From Neochlamydia sp. S13 (lineage in GTDB: Bacteria; Chlamydiota; Chlamydiia; Chlamydiales; Parachlamydiaceae): DNA of 64,000 bases. A model generated the notes under the pieces. The model was not told the origin of the DNA, did not search any database, and worked only from the letters and a program-made list of their open reading frames with translations. This document shows, in pieces, positions 1 to 9,314 of this stretch. The translations under genes and the position numbers were made by a program. The DNA lies in assembly GCF_000648235.2 (NCBI RefSeq), contig NZ_AP017977.1, positions 372,001-436,000 on the forward strand, in the 5' to 3' direction. Each line of letters opens with the position of its first letter. Position 1 is the first letter of the stretch.

Positions 1-3000
1 TGGTCTTATTACCGGGCCAACCTTATCCTGTAAAAGCTTTTGCCTATCATTATCTTAAGCTTTCCTCCCTCTATACTTCTCCATTAGAAAAGTGGGAATT
101 AGTCTATACGTTAGAGACTCTAAAAATCCCCCCTTTTATCGAGCTTTCTCTTAAGGTAGCCTTGCAAAAAGAAGATCGAGCCCCTCTTTTGCCCTCTTTA
201 AATTCCAAGAGATATGCGGAAAATTCTTTGCAAGTGCAGGTGTGGTTTGAGCAACTGCTAGCTACTCTACCCACCTTTCAACTAGAATCCAATCTTATCC
301 AACAGCAATCTAGACAGGAAAAAAAAGAGGAAATAAAAAAGGGAAGAATCTTTCATGACTTAGATTTTACCTACAACATGAACCTGCTACTTGCAAATTG
401 TAAAAGCATTTCTCCTTTTCAGATCATTCAAGCAATCAAAGAGGATTTTGCTAACTACACTGTTTATCCTTCTTTATCCGATGAAGAACCGTGTCCTTTT
501 AAAATAGAAGGTAACGAAGAAGATTTTTTTAAAAATGATTTAGATTTCTATCGAAAGGAATGGTACAAAGGGATCGAGCTTCAAAAAGGCGCTCAAGACT
601 ACTTACTTCCTACTTTCCCAGCAATTTTGCAGCTTGATAAAATTCTCACTACCTATGCTTATGAAAGCAATGATGTGGGGATGATCAACAACATTGTGCG
701 AATTTTAAATCGAAGGCCTACGGAAATAAACGCTCTAATTTTCGCAAAATTAAAAGAGGTTAAAGAAGATAAAATTCAAATGGAGCTAGAAGATGGCCTT
801 AAAACCATTTTTCTCCCTACATCCTCTCAAAAGCTAGCCTTTTTGCAACGACGCAATCCCTATTTTTTAGAAGAAGATCTAGTATCTTTACAAAGATGTA
901 TGCAGGAATATTTAGAATGGCACATTAGCAACAAAATTATAGCAACGGTTAAAAGTCATCTACTCTCTATTATTCATATTCAAAGCCATCACCCTCTAAC
1001 TTGGGAGGATGAGCCTGCTGCCCAGGAGGCATGGCAAGCGATTGGAGAGCTCTTAAATCCTTTCGAAAATTATTCCCCAGATAGCCAAAGCTATTTGGAA
1101 ACCTTGCTTTTTGAGCATATTGCGGGTTTTCGTATGCGCAAAGATCAAGCTCAATTATTGCATCTCCTGATAGGAAAGATTTTTACAGAGAATCTAGGAG
1201 ACTATTGCCCTGCAGTCGTTTTTCAAATGATGATGGGGGGAGGAAAAACAAGTGTGATCTTAGCAAAGCTTGCTAGGTTAGCCTCAAAAAACGCACGCGT
1301 GCCTCTTTTTTTAGCTCACCCTTCCCAATATCCTTCTCTTAAGTCCAATCTAATGAATACACAATTTAAACGGTTGCATCAAGATGTGATAGATCTAGAT
1401 TTTAATCGCGAAGATTTAGCTTCTCTTAAAATTCTTTACTACCTTAAAGCTCAACTCCATCATGCCAAAGACAAAAATTATTTAATATTAATGAAAGCTA
1501 GTTTTTTGCTTATTCTCCGACAGGAATTAATTGATCAAATTAAAGCATTTAAAGAGCCAGACAACTGTGATCCTTTAACCTTAAAACGGGCTGTAGAGCT
1601 AGCCCATATCCTTTATTTTATAAAAACTCACTGTCTTTTTTTAGCCGATGAGGTAGATTCCCTATTAAACATCTTAGAAGAGATTAATTTTCCTGCTGGA
1701 TTAGAAGTTGCTATTTCAAAAGATAGCCTAGAAGTCATTAAATACATTTATGTTGTTCTTTCAACCGATGCAAAAATTGCCCCTTTATTGAATCTTTTAG
1801 AAGACAATCAAGCCTGCGTGGCCAGGCAAACACTACAAGAGCAGGTCTTTCCTAGGCTCGTAAAAGTGCTTATAAGTGAATATCCGCCTCTTTTTCCTTT
1901 AATTTCTCCCAAAAACTACGCCTCTTTCAAAGTATCCTTGCAAGATTACATTTTGGAGAAAATAGATACACGCCTGCTAAAAGGGATTAATGCTACCGAT
2001 GATGTAGAATTTTTAGATAAGTTAGGAATTAGAGAAGAAAAGAAGCGTAAACAGGCTAAGCGCCATCTTAAATTTTTGAGAAGCCTAGAAGCTTTAAAAA
2101 TGCAGCCACAACGTTCCATTCAACAGGCCTTAGGAACAGTTGCTTTAATAAAAGAATTATGTAATGAAATTTTGCCGCTCGCTCTTGCTAAAGGATTTAA
2201 ACAAAGATATGGTTTTACAGAGGAGGGCAAAATTATTCCTTACTTAGGGGTAGATGCTCCTAACCATACGGAATTTGCTAATATCTATGTGGCCGCTTGT
2301 TGTTATTTTCAAGGAGCTATTAATGCGGGCGTGCATCCAGAGCGCCTCATGAAATACCGGGATCAAATGAGGGAAGCTTCTCTATACTATTCTGAGATCT
2401 ACCACTGTTCACCAGAAGAATCTGCTGAAGCTCAGCATTTTAAAGCACTCATTGGATTAGCATTACATCAGGAATGGTCACCAGAACATCTACAGGCAAC
2501 CCTTCAAGAAATAAATGCAAGCCCGCAGCGATGTATAGATTTTTATGCCGAGTTTTCTGACCAATTCTTGCGCTATCATAGCTCTTTATTAAGTTGTGGG
2601 CCCGCTGCGCTTAGCCACATGGGAGCACAGTTTATTGGTTGCTCAGGAACATTAGGCAATAAAGATTCCTTCCCTAAAGAAATAGCAGACAGCTGTATTC
2701 TTGAGCAAGGGATCGAAGGGCGTATTTTAGTCAAGCTTACTCAGGATATCGCTAGCCAAAAAAGTTTTCTTTCAGAAATTGAGAAAGCAACCCCTCAGGA
2801 GATATTAAATGCTATTTTAATTAAACGGACGCCTGATGCTGCTAGCCGTCTTAGAGCCTTAATTGATGCGAGTGGGATGCTAAAACGCTATACTAATCAA
2901 GCAGTAGCCGAAGAGATTTTAAATTTTCAGCCTTTAAAAGAGGAAATAGATGGCGTAGTATTTTTATGCAAGAGGGGGACCCAGGAAAAATTTTTTCTCT

Positions 3001-6000
3001 TAAAAAGAGAACTTAAGGAACCTATCGCTCTAGCGATGACCCGTCGAGAAGAGTTTGAAAAGCAAGGAGTACGTTTAGAACGGGTCTTTATCTATTTTGA
3101 TGAGCTAAGAGCGATAGGCTCTGATATTCCTTTTAAAGCCAATGCTCTGGTGGCGATGACTTTTGATCCTTTATCCACTACCTTACGCACTATCTTACAA
3201 GGAACTTTACGTGCGCGCAATTTTTTTTATGCCCAAAACGTGGACATTATTTTCCACAAAATGGCGGGAGAAGTGTTAACTAAAAACGTTAAAAATTTGT
3301 CCAAGCCTGCTCTTTCTGAAATAGAAAGGCTTTTCACTTGTGCCTTGCGCAATCAAAGTGAGGGAAAAAAAAGTCAATTATTGCAATCAGCTCTTCAGCA
3401 AGTGCGAGAAATTTATTGTGCAGCTGTCATTCAAAAAATGATGCAAGAATTAATGACTTCTACCCCACAGTTGGAAGGCCTTGAAATTTTTCAAGCGATG
3501 GAGTGGCTCTTTTACACCTCTTTTAAAGAAGACCCTGCTAATCTTTTTCTAGATTTAAAAGAAAGGGTGCCTGCCTATAAAGTCGTCCAAGAATATTTTA
3601 ATGCTACCAATAGTCGTTTCCAAAAAGTGGGTTTTCCTTATTTTGAGGCCATAGAATTACAAAACTTGGAAGAAAAAGCCGAAAAAATTGTCGAATGGGC
3701 CAAAAATACTTTAACGTGGCATATTTTTAAAGGTTTTTCCTCTAATAGGGAGACACAAGTTTTTGTCCAAAAGCATAAGGAAATTCAGCTAGAAGTTAAT
3801 GTGGAAATTCAAAAAGAATCTTTAAGGGAAGTGCAAAAGTATGCGGTTCGTGTAGATGCGCCAGCCGCTGAGTCATTTCCCTGGTTAAAATTGAAGGAAA
3901 ACCCTGAGAACTGCTTAGATTACAAGTTTCCTCCTTTAACGACTTTCCGCAAATTGCTTAAACGTCTTCCTTATGAAGTTTCTTATTATCAAATTTTTCC
4001 CTCCGATCTTTTTTTGACAGAAAATTTGGCTCGCTCTCATGAGATAGACCTCCCAGTTTTTCATAAAGCTCAGAAAAAGGCAGCTCATCTTCTTTTAATT
4101 CAACAAGGCACTCACTTTTTTCCCTTATTTATTGATCTTAAAGAAGCGGCTTTTTGGCGGGAGCAAATCAAGTACTATCGGCTGAAGGATTGCTGGCTAC
4201 TGAACTTAGAAGGACACTTATTAAACGAAGAAAGTATACTTCCCCAAGAATGCCTACCTATCACCAAACGAGCTCTTTGGTGGGGCCATTTTTTTAATGG
4301 AAATGCGTGTTACCTGCGTGCTTATCCACGCTTAGTAGAAGATGAGCTAAAGAAGGAAAATTATGAGCTAAAGTATCGTTTCTTAAGCATACAAGCAGCA
4401 AAAGATCCTATTCAAGCTCAGATACTTGCTGTAGATCCTATTTTAGCTCAAAAGCCTGCAGAGGCGCCCGTTTTTCATTTTAGCAATAAAGTTGAGGAAA
4501 CGGAGTGGTTGAATCAAGAAATTGCAAATTTAAACCAAGAGGCGTTAAATCAAGTGCCCTGGCACTTTGCTCGTTTCTTTTCTAGTAAGCAAGTGGCGAT
4601 GCTTGAACGTGCTAGCTTTTTTGATTATCTGCCTGCCGAAGAGTTTGAACATGTCACCCCTGAACAGGTAAAGCTAGTCCCTAATTATCGTTTGCGGCAT
4701 CTGAGTTTGCTTGAGCAAATTGCCCAAGTGCCTGCAGAAAAAGTCTATTGGTTAAAAGGAGAGGCTTTAAATTACTTGCCTAAGGAGCATCTGGGACGTA
4801 TTAATCCCGAGGAACTCGTAAACTTAAGTAAAGATCGACAAAGATCTTATCAAATATTAAAAATTGATCTGTTAGGATTAGAAGGTTTTGCTAAAACCGT
4901 CCGTCCCTGTATGGCCCCAGCTCTTCTGCCAGAATGTATAAAACTGATCCCTGATGAGTGTCTAGCCAATCTAACTCAGTTAGAACAGTTGCAACAAGTT
5001 GCGCCTGTTAAATATTATCTCTTGAAGGCCTCGCAGTTTCATTTATTGCCTTCTAATTCTTGGCATTTGTTAAAAATTGAGGATTATAAAAAATATTCTT
5101 TGGAAGAAAAAATTTTCCCTGAGGCCCAAACGTTTATTCAAGCTATGAATCCTACCTGGGTGAATGAAGTAGACCCTCGGTTAGCCTCTTATTTTTCTAA
5201 TGAGCAAGTGTTACAAATTAATCAACCTTGCCCTTTGCCCTATTTAGACATTGACCAACTAGAATTACTGGATGCATCGTTGGCCTCCTATCTTGACTTA
5301 TTCCAGATTGCTAAATTATCGGCCTCCCATCGTCACTTAATTCAAACTTTAATAGATGTAGAGCAAATTTGCCACCTGTCTAAAGAGGGCCTGGCAGAAC
5401 TTTCAGTCGAGCAAGTAAAGAAAATTTCTTGTCGCGAGACATTATTGCGTCTAAATAAAAAATTTTATCCCTATCTTTTAGCCAAGCAAATTGCTTTATT
5501 ACAGCCTGAACATGCTTTAGATCAAGAAATTATTAATGCATTAGATGAAACCCAAGTACAGGGAGTGGCTCCTTTGCAGCTTATACTTTTCCTTCCTTAT
5601 CTAAATCTTGAGGCTTTAAGAAGTGTAAATCCTTTAGTAATAGGAGAGGCTCAAGGAATGACGGTAGAGACTTTTAAGAAGCTTACCTCTCTTCAAATAC
5701 AAAGTTTTTTAAGTAGGAAAACCTTGCGACCTAAAGATTTGCTCAAGGCTTTAAAAAATTTGCTTCCTTCTCAATGGGGGGAGATGGAGGAAGTGTTTAT
5801 CAAAACTTTCTTTTCCAATCAACCAAGAGAAGTCATTAAATATGTGCCCAAGCAAAAAGTGCGATTCTTATCTAAAGAAGCCTTATTAATCTGGTATGAT
5901 GCTGATAAAAAAATTAATAAACAGCGCGATACTGTGATAGGTGTGATGGCCATTTTATTTTATCCTCTAGTCATCCTAAGCGCTGTAATGTTTGTCTTAT

Positions 6001-6113
6001 TTGCTACTCCTAAGCGCTCTGTTGCAAGACAATCTTTTTGTCAAATGGCTCTTTCACCCTTACGTATTCTCTCTCCAGAAAGTTATTATCGCTTCATTAG
6101 CTCCTTCAAGTAA
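1..6113 (+). CDS. Giant DUF3638/DUF3645-like P-loop protein (5' end outside window)
   Basis: The reading frame is open from base 3, so the gene starts upstream; 2036 residues are visible. A Walker A-like GGGKTS preceded by three Met lies at bases 1227-1253, and a Walker B/DEAD-like LADEVD follows near 1641-1660. Near 2630 is a GCSGTLGNKD segment. This order (MMxGxGKT, DExD, SGT) resembles the DUF3638/DUF3645 proteins known from fungi and environmental chlamydiae; that link is family recall. The C-terminal third (about 4490-5900) is built from degenerate Leu-rich helical repeats with an LxxEQVxxLxP-like rhythm. A hydrophobic segment near 5930-6005 suggests membrane attachment close to the C-terminus. 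The biochemical role is unknown; an ATPase or helicase-like engine is an inference. Confidence is high for a real gene, moderate for the family. Confidence 0.7.
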   Translation, partial: VLLPGQPYPVKAFAYHYLKLSSLYTSPLEKWELVYTLETLKIPPFIELSLKVALQKEDRAPLLPSLNSKRYAENSLQVQVWFEQLLATLPTFQLESNLIQQQSRQEKKEEIKKGRIFHDLDFTYNMNLLLANCKSISPFQIIQAIKEDFANYTVYPSLSDEEPCPFKIEGNEEDFFKNDLDFYRKEWYKGIELQKGAQDYLLPTFPAILQLDKILTTYAYESNDVGMINNIVRILNRRPTEINALIFAKLKEVKEDKIQMELEDGLKTIFLPTSSQKLAFLQRRNPYFLEEDLVSLQRCMQEYLEWHISNKIIATVKSHLLSIIHIQSHHPLTWEDEPAAQEAWQAIGELLNPFENYSPDSQSYLETLLFEHIAGFRMRKDQAQLLHLLIGKIFTENLGDYCPAVVFQMMMGGGKTSVILAKLARLASKNARVPLFLAHPSQYPSLKSNLMNTQFKRLHQDVIDLDFNREDLASLKILYYLKAQLHHAKDKNYLILMKASFLLILRQELIDQIKAFKEPDNCDPLTLKRAVELAHILYFIKTHCLFLADEVDSLLNILEEINFPAGLEVAISKDSLEVIKYIYVVLSTDAKIAPLLNLLEDNQACVARQTLQEQVFPRLVKVLISEYPPLFPLISPKNYASFKVSLQDYILEKIDTRLLKGINATDDVEFLDKLGIREEKKRKQAKRHLKFLRSLEALKMQPQRSIQQALGTVALIKELCNEILPLALAKGFKQRYGFTEEGKIIPYLGVDAPNHTEFANIYVAACCYFQGAINAGVHPERLMKYRDQMREASLYYSEIYHCSPEESAEAQHFKALIGLALHQEWSPEHLQATLQEINASPQRCIDFYAEFSDQFLRYHSSLLSCGPAALSHMGAQFIGCSGTLGNKDSFPKEIADSCILEQGIEGRILVKLTQDIASQKSFLSEIEKATPQEILNAILIKRTPDAASRLRALIDASGMLKRYTNQAVAEEILNFQPLKEEIDGVVFLCKRGTQEKFFLLKRELKEPIALAMTRREEFEKQGVRLERVFIYFDELRAIGSDIPFKANALVAMTFDPLSTTLRTILQGTLRARNFFYAQNVDIIFHKMAGEVLTKNVKNLSKPALSEIERLFTCALRNQSEGKKSQLLQSALQQVREIYCAAVIQKMMQELMTSTPQLEGLEIFQAMEWLFYTSFKEDPANLFLDLKERVPAYKVVQEYFNATNSRFQKVGFPYFEAIELQNLEEKAEKIVEWAKNTLTWHIFKGFSSNRETQVFVQKHKEIQLEVNVEIQKESLREVQKYAVRVDAPAAESFPWLKLKENPENCLDYKFPPLTTFRKLLKRLPYEVSYYQIFPSDLFLTENLARSHEIDLPVFHKAQKKAAHLLLIQQGTHFFPLFIDLKEAAFWREQIKYYRLKDCWLLNLEGHLLNEESILPQECLPITKRALWWGHFFNGNACYLRAYPRLVEDELKKENYELKYRFLSIQAAKDPIQAQILAVDPILAQKPAEAPVFHFSNKVEETEWLNQEIANLNQEALNQVPWHFARFFSSKQVAMLERASFFDYLPAEEFEHVTPEQVKLVPNYRLRHLSLLEQIAQVPAEKVYWLKGEALNYLPKEHLGRINPEELVNLSKDRQRSYQILKIDLLGLEGFAKTVRPCMAPALLPECIKLIPDECLANLTQLEQLQQVAPVKYYLLKASQFHLLPSNSWHLLKIEDYKKYSLEEKIFPEAQTFIQAMNPTWVNEVDPRLASYFSNEQVLQINQPCPLPYLDIDQLELLDASLASYLDLFQIAKLSASHRHLIQTLIDVEQICHLSKEGLAELSVEQVKKISCRETLLRLNKKFYPYLLAKQIALLQPEHALDQEIINALDETQVQGVAPLQLILFLPYLNLEALRSVNPLVIGEAQGMTVETFKKLTSLQIQSFLSRKTLRPKDLLKALKNLLPSQWGEMEEVFIKTFFSNQPREVIKYVPKQKVRFLSKEALLIWYDADKKINKQRDTVIGVMAILFYPLVILSAVMFVLFATPKRSVARQSFCQMALSPLRILSPESYYRFISSFK

Positions 6114-6212
6114 AGTCTCTCTTCAAAAAGCTAACTTACTATTTAAGTTTTTTAATAAAGCCCTTTACATGTTATATAAAAATTTTTTCTAACAAGCGAT
6201 GGTTTGGATAAA

Positions 6213-8546
6213 ATGCAGGAATATCTAAAAAACTTTTTTGAATTTTATAGCCGGGGAGACCTAGTAGCTGCTGTAAGCCAGATTATCTACTCTCCGGAGC
6301 CTACCTATGATACCCTTCAACCTGCTAACGAATGGGTAAAGCAGGTAATCAATTTTGTAGATGCGGCAGTTTTTGGCAAAAGTCTAGAAGCTAGATATCA
6401 ATTAATGCTTATAAATCATTTGAAGCAAGATCATCCTCCCCTGTATGAGAAAGCTATTAATGATTTAAAAGTGGAAGAAAGTTTCTTATTGTTTCTTCTC
6501 TCTTTTGCTTGCCAGGAAAAAGAACCTTCTGGTCTTGGTAAAAATGCTCCTCCTTTCCTTGAAAAAATTTTTCAAGCTGAACAAGGAAGGATACCTTTAT
6601 CCCCTGAAGCTATCAAAGAAATTTTAGTTTTAGTCCCCAACAATTTTAAAACCCTATTTGAATTTCATCTACGTATGGCCGCTGGATGGCAACACCTTCT
6701 TCAATGTAAATCTTCTTATCTTTTAAGTCTTAATTGCCAATATGGGGAGGCTCATCCTTGGTATCCTTTACAATATTCTTTATTTCCTCCCTCTTTGGAA
6801 GAGCTGCCTTTAGATAGAATTCCTGTAATTTTTTTTGAGCCATTAAAGGAAGATTTAACAAATTTTTTGGAAAAGTTTAAAGAATGCCCAGCGGTTTTTG
6901 CTTTTACTTCCCTAGCTATTTTTTTTCAAATGCTGCAGTTTCCAGCTTTTGTGCAAGCGGCAGGGGAAGCTCATCATCTTATTTATATTTTAGAGTTTTA
7001 CCCTCATGCACAAATAAGCTTTCAAAATTTTAAAGATTTCTTAGGCAAAGAATTTTACCCCATTTTTTTTATTCCTACTTCTCATTTGCGTGTGTATGCT
7101 CCCGCGCTGATGCAGGCTTTACAAGCTTGTTTTTCCCAACCTTATTCTGAATTTAATGTGGATACCCCGCTAGGCAATGGGCTATACGAAATTGCCAAAC
7201 GCCTACGGTTCTCTATTCAACAAGACCGTTTAGGCTTTAGTCGCCTGCCTGCTTTATATATGCGAGAGGGACAGCTTAAGTGGTATGATACCCACAAGGG
7301 CTTGCCTTCTTCTAGCCAATTCCTGGGCCCAGAAGCCCCGGATAAGATGCAGGTTTTGCTCTCCGATCTAGCTAAAAAAAGAACTGTAAGAGCTCGCCTA
7401 GCGAAAGATAAAATAAAAGTAGCGCATATTGTTCCTCAAATTGCCTGTGGAGGCCATGCTCCCACGCGCTTATTACAGAATTTAGTGCTTCATCATAATT
7501 CTTTAAATATTGAACCCATGGTAATAAGTACAGAAATATTAACTGAAAATCTTTTAGAATATCCCTACAATTTTTATACCTCTTCATCTTCTTTGCAAAG
7601 AGGGGAGCCGCTAATCTACCAATTCCAAACTTTAGGGGTTTCTACTCTTATCCATGAAAAGCCGACGACTTATTTGCATAGAGCTCATCATTTAAGCTCT
7701 TTACTCAAAGAGGCTAAAATAGATGTAGCAGTTTTCCATGGTCCCGATACGGTTAATACGCTGGCGGCGCAGATGGTAGATGTGCCGCTAAGGGTTTTAT
7801 TAGAGCATGGTAGTCAGCCTACTTATCCCGGCTTTGACCTAGCTATTGTTAGTACAGATACAGCTGTAGAAGTTTACCAAGACTTGTACAAAAAAATTCG
7901 TACGCAAGTTGTTGCGTTGCCTTTTGCTTTGGATGTCCGAAAAAACTGGCTTCCTCAGCCTTATGAAAAAAAATCTTTAGGGTTACCTGAGGATAGCCTG
8001 GTGATGACTACTATATCCACTAAATTAGATACACGGCTGACAAATGAGCTATGTTATGCCATCGCTGAAATTCTTCAAAAAGTCCCTCAGGCTGTCTATG
8101 CCCCTATAGGAGCTATTAGCAATTTGGAAAGAATAAGAAAAATATTTAGAGAATATGGGGTAGATAATCGTTTCTATTATCTAGGGCCCCTGGCTAATCC
8201 CAGTCAATATGCACGCTCTATGCATCTATATTTAAATGAGTTTCCTTTTGGAAGTTGTTTGGCTATTTTAGATGCAATGGCTTCGGGTTGTCCTGTAGTC
8301 ACTATGTTTGATGTTAAGGGTCCTCAGCAAGCTCGCTATGGGGGGATTTTTATGGGAATCGATCGGGCTGTAACTACGGGAAAGAAAGAGGAATATATTC
8401 AGCTTGCTTGCCATTTGCTAACCAATCCAGCCATGCATAAAGAGTGGTCTCATCATGCAAAAAAGCAATATGAGCAATTTGCTGATGTTAAAAGATATGT
8501 AAAGTCATTTGAAGAAATTATTTTTAAAGCCTACGGAGAATTTTAA
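6213..8546 (+). CDS. Glycosyltransferase-like protein with long N-terminal helical region
   Basis: About 777 residues. I start it at ATG 6213; an in-frame TTG three codons earlier (6204) is possible, and neither has a strong ribosome site. The first ~400 residues are alpha-helical and not recognised. From about residue 400 the sequence turns GT-B-like: KVAHIVPQIACGGHAPTR resembles the glycine-rich donor-side loop of family 4 transferases. Near the C-terminus EFPFGSCLAILDAMASGCPV matches the sugar-nucleotide binding region of GT-B enzymes of the GT4/GT41 type. No signal peptide is seen. It follows the giant gene by about 100 bp and could be cotranscribed. The acceptor is unknown; protein glycosylation or a surface polysaccharide are both possible. 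Confidence 0.65.
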   Translation: MQEYLKNFFEFYSRGDLVAAVSQIIYSPEPTYDTLQPANEWVKQVINFVDAAVFGKSLEARYQLMLINHLKQDHPPLYEKAINDLKVEESFLLFLLSFACQEKEPSGLGKNAPPFLEKIFQAEQGRIPLSPEAIKEILVLVPNNFKTLFEFHLRMAAGWQHLLQCKSSYLLSLNCQYGEAHPWYPLQYSLFPPSLEELPLDRIPVIFFEPLKEDLTNFLEKFKECPAVFAFTSLAIFFQMLQFPAFVQAAGEAHHLIYILEFYPHAQISFQNFKDFLGKEFYPIFFIPTSHLRVYAPALMQALQACFSQPYSEFNVDTPLGNGLYEIAKRLRFSIQQDRLGFSRLPALYMREGQLKWYDTHKGLPSSSQFLGPEAPDKMQVLLSDLAKKRTVRARLAKDKIKVAHIVPQIACGGHAPTRLLQNLVLHHNSLNIEPMVISTEILTENLLEYPYNFYTSSSSLQRGEPLIYQFQTLGVSTLIHEKPTTYLHRAHHLSSLLKEAKIDVAVFHGPDTVNTLAAQMVDVPLRVLLEHGSQPTYPGFDLAIVSTDTAVEVYQDLYKKIRTQVVALPFALDVRKNWLPQPYEKKSLGLPEDSLVMTTISTKLDTRLTNELCYAIAEILQKVPQAVYAPIGAISNLERIRKIFREYGVDNRFYYLGPLANPSQYARSMHLYLNEFPFGSCLAILDAMASGCPVVTMFDVKGPQQARYGGIFMGIDRAVTTGKKEEYIQLACHLLTNPAMHKEWSHHAKKQYEQFADVKRYVKSFEEIIFKAYGEF

Positions 8547-8607
8547 TCTTTAGGCACATCTGCCATTTGGCAAGAGGATCATTCGCTTGGATGAATAAAA
8601 GTTTAAA

Positions 8608-8907
8608 CGGAAGTTCCATTTTTTTATAAAGTTAAAGTGAGTAATTGGCTTATTATTAAACCCTTAAGATTTTCTTTATTAAAAATTGTAGTCGCCAAAA
8701 AATTACTTAGGCTGGTTTTCAGCAAATTCCAGAACCACGTCCCCAAAATAGACAAATGCTTGAGGCCTTAAAGATAGAGTTACCAAAAGTTTTGCCAAAA
8801 AATCAGGCGCATGTAGTCACTAGGAAAAAATGCCGGTAACAAATATAAGCTGTTAACAATCAATAAATTGTTTACTACCGTTGGTCTCTAAAAAAATGGA
8901 ACTTTCG
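8608..8907 (+). mobile_element. MITE-like internally deleted derivative of the IS1634-family element
   Basis: The first ~52 bp match the left end of the complete element at 23785 and the last ~240 bp match its right end (about 25580-25819), with the transposase removed. The junction falls at a TTATTA-type direct repeat present in both parents, suggesting deletion between short repeats. Terminal inverted repeats are 8608-8625 and 8890-8907, identical at 17 of 18 positions. It lacks a transposase but could be mobilised in trans by the copy at 23930. Confidence 0.8.
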
Positions 8908-8912
8908 TTATA

Positions 8913-9138
8913 ATGGCAAGAAGTTTCTCTCTTTTTCTGCAGATTGCTAGGCTGGGAGAACAACCTTTCTTGACAGGAAGAAGCTAGGCGTATTGTATTC
9001 CATCATACGGTAGAAGAATTAAAACATTGCGCCAAAAAGAGCCGTTTTTCTCAAATAAGGCAAAGGATCAATCTCCTTCTTATAACCAAATCAAAATTGC
9101 CGCGTCACTTAATCCTCAAAACCTGTGGCTGCTCCTAA
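8913..9138 (+). repeat. Degenerate ORF remnant, copy A
   Basis: One of seven copies of a ~226-bp segment lying ~180 bp upstream of each LRR gene. The last ~50 codons keep one frame (EELKHCAKKSRFSQIRQRIN then ending CGCS plus stop), but this copy has a TAG and a +1 shift in the first half. The RQRINLxLL...TCGCS pattern faintly recalls the N-terminal helix-turn-helix of IS630-type transposases; that is a weak guess. It starts directly after the MITE. The rest of 8547-9314 holds only the MITE and the promoter of the next gene. Confidence 0.6.
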
Positions 9139-9235
9139 ATGCTTGGAAGGCCCCCCCTTTCCTTAAATCTATCTGAAATAAAAGCGTGGTAGATTATCTG
9201 CGAGTTATTTTTCCTTGATAAGGATACGAATTGTT

Positions 9236-9313
9236 TTGACTTGCTTTTTTAATTTTTTTATATTGCTTTAAAAAATAAAAATGCTGAAAAGTCATCACTA
9301 CCCAAGGAAATAA
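9236..9313 (+). promoter_or_regulatory. Promoter and 10-codon uORF of LRR gene A
   Basis: TTGACT (9236-9241), 17-bp spacer, TATATT (9259-9264). The expected start of transcription is near 9271. A short ORF, MLKSHHYPRK, occupies 9281-9313; its TAA stop is one base before the ATG of the LRR gene, and its AAGGAA codons double as the ribosome binding site of that gene. Confidence 0.7.
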
Positions 9314-9314
9314 G

